A stretch of DNA of 64,000 nucleotides. It comes from Chromera velia (taxonomy: Eukaryota; Sar; Chromeraceae). The translations under genes were made by a program, and so were the position numbers. This document shows, in pieces, positions 63,621-64,000 of the stretch. The notes beneath the pieces are model-generated. The model worked only from the letters and a program-made list of their open reading frames with translations, was not told the origin of the DNA and did not search any database. The stretch lies in the NCBI GenBank assembly GCA_018398765.1, contig JAHBMJ010002314.1:96954-160953 (forward strand), written 5' to 3'. The stretch's first letter is position 1. Every line of letters begins with the position of its first letter.

Positions 63621-64000
63621 CATGCTGCTTTCTCGGGGAGGGGCCATCCGAAGAGGCCTTGCGGGGCCAGTCGCGTCTCTGAGAAGTTTCTCCTCCTCCA
63701 CCCCCTCCGCGCTGCGCGTTTACCCGAATCCCTTCTCGATTTTTGGGACGAAGTCGATGGTCATGTTCCGCCCCCTGCCCTCCCTGTTCTCATCGTCCGA
63801 GGAGAATGTCTTCATGTCCAGAGACCAGGGACGATTGATGGTGTCCGTCATGCAGAGAGAGGCCCCTCCGAAGCTGACATATGACAAGAAGTCGAAGGTC
63901 ACTCTGGCTTTGGGAGGTGCGGAGGTGGGGATGATTCTCGCTGCTGATCCGACTGACAGCGGGATGAGTGTGCAGATCGAGAGGGCGGAATCCATGTTCT
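63621..64000 (+). CDS. Whirly-like ssDNA-binding protein with mitochondrial-type presequence, 5' part
   Basis: From ATG 63621 the frame is open to the window end (126 codons). The N-terminus MLLSRGGAIRRGLAG, then SLRSFSSSTPSALR, is Arg/Ser/Leu-rich without acidic residues, a classic mitochondrial (possibly plastid) targeting signal. RVYPNPFSIFGTKSMVMFRP then starts a Whirly-type fold, followed by FMSRDQGRLMVSVMQRE and YDKKSKVTLALGGAEVGMI, which match the order and spacing of Whirly beta-sheets and the KKxxFALS-like strand. Whirly proteins bind single-stranded DNA in organelles and maintain genome stability. Assignment rests on pattern recognition; the C-terminal helix is outside the window. 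Confidence 0.65.

Overview
This is nuclear DNA of a eukaryote with introns, repeat-rich and partly gapped. There are spliced genes with GT-AG introns, three Ty1/copia LTR retrotransposons, several short inverted-repeat elements and dense microsatellites. No bacterial operon or Shine-Dalgarno context was seen. The coding style (G-rich, low-complexity proteins, large introns full of (CT)n/(GT)n, many copia relics) suggests a unicellular alveolate alga of the chromerid type, with Chromera velia my best guess. That is inference; no marker gene in the window proves it.

Layout. 1-1431 (-): 5' part of a secreted protein with repeated discoidin-like modules, running off the left edge. 2456-3127 (+): small secreted Cys-rich protein. 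4658-6958 (-): SMI1/KNR4 (SUKH) protein split by a 1.66-kb microsatellite-filled intron. 8370-9398 (+): broken gene joining a ubiquitin-conjugating (E2) fold to a ubiquitin-like domain. 10028-27864: copia block. Element 1 (-) lies beside element 2 (+), and element 3 (-, same family as element 1) is inserted in the 3' LTR of element 2 with a perfect 5-bp target duplication. 28308-30404 (+): ankyrin-type protein. 31259-33149 (+): three-exon gene of uncertain family. 33150-36088: repeats, including a large foldback. 36089-about 42030 (-): gene made of many small, partly tandem-duplicated exons. 42487-51648 (+): large BRCA1/BARD1-like gene (N-terminal RING, very long disordered middle, C-terminal tandem BRCT), with a gap in one intron. 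52710-54561: long inverted-repeat element carrying an ORF, next to a short gene with an N-terminal PCNA-binding-type motif. 56324-57232: two MITE-like elements. 57473-58510 (-): HSL-type alpha/beta hydrolase. 59127-60909 (+): four-exon gene rich in CDK-type sites. 63621-end (+): start of a Whirly-like protein with a mitochondrial-type presequence.

The genes are independent single units, not an operon. Two themes recur. Genome-maintenance types are over-represented in the right half: the RING/BRCT protein, the PIP-box protein and the Whirly-like protein. Ubiquitin chemistry appears twice, in the E2-UBL relic and the RING protein. Splice junctions were chosen by reading-frame phase and domain continuity and are predictions. 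I recognised no tRNA or rRNA gene and no CRISPR array.
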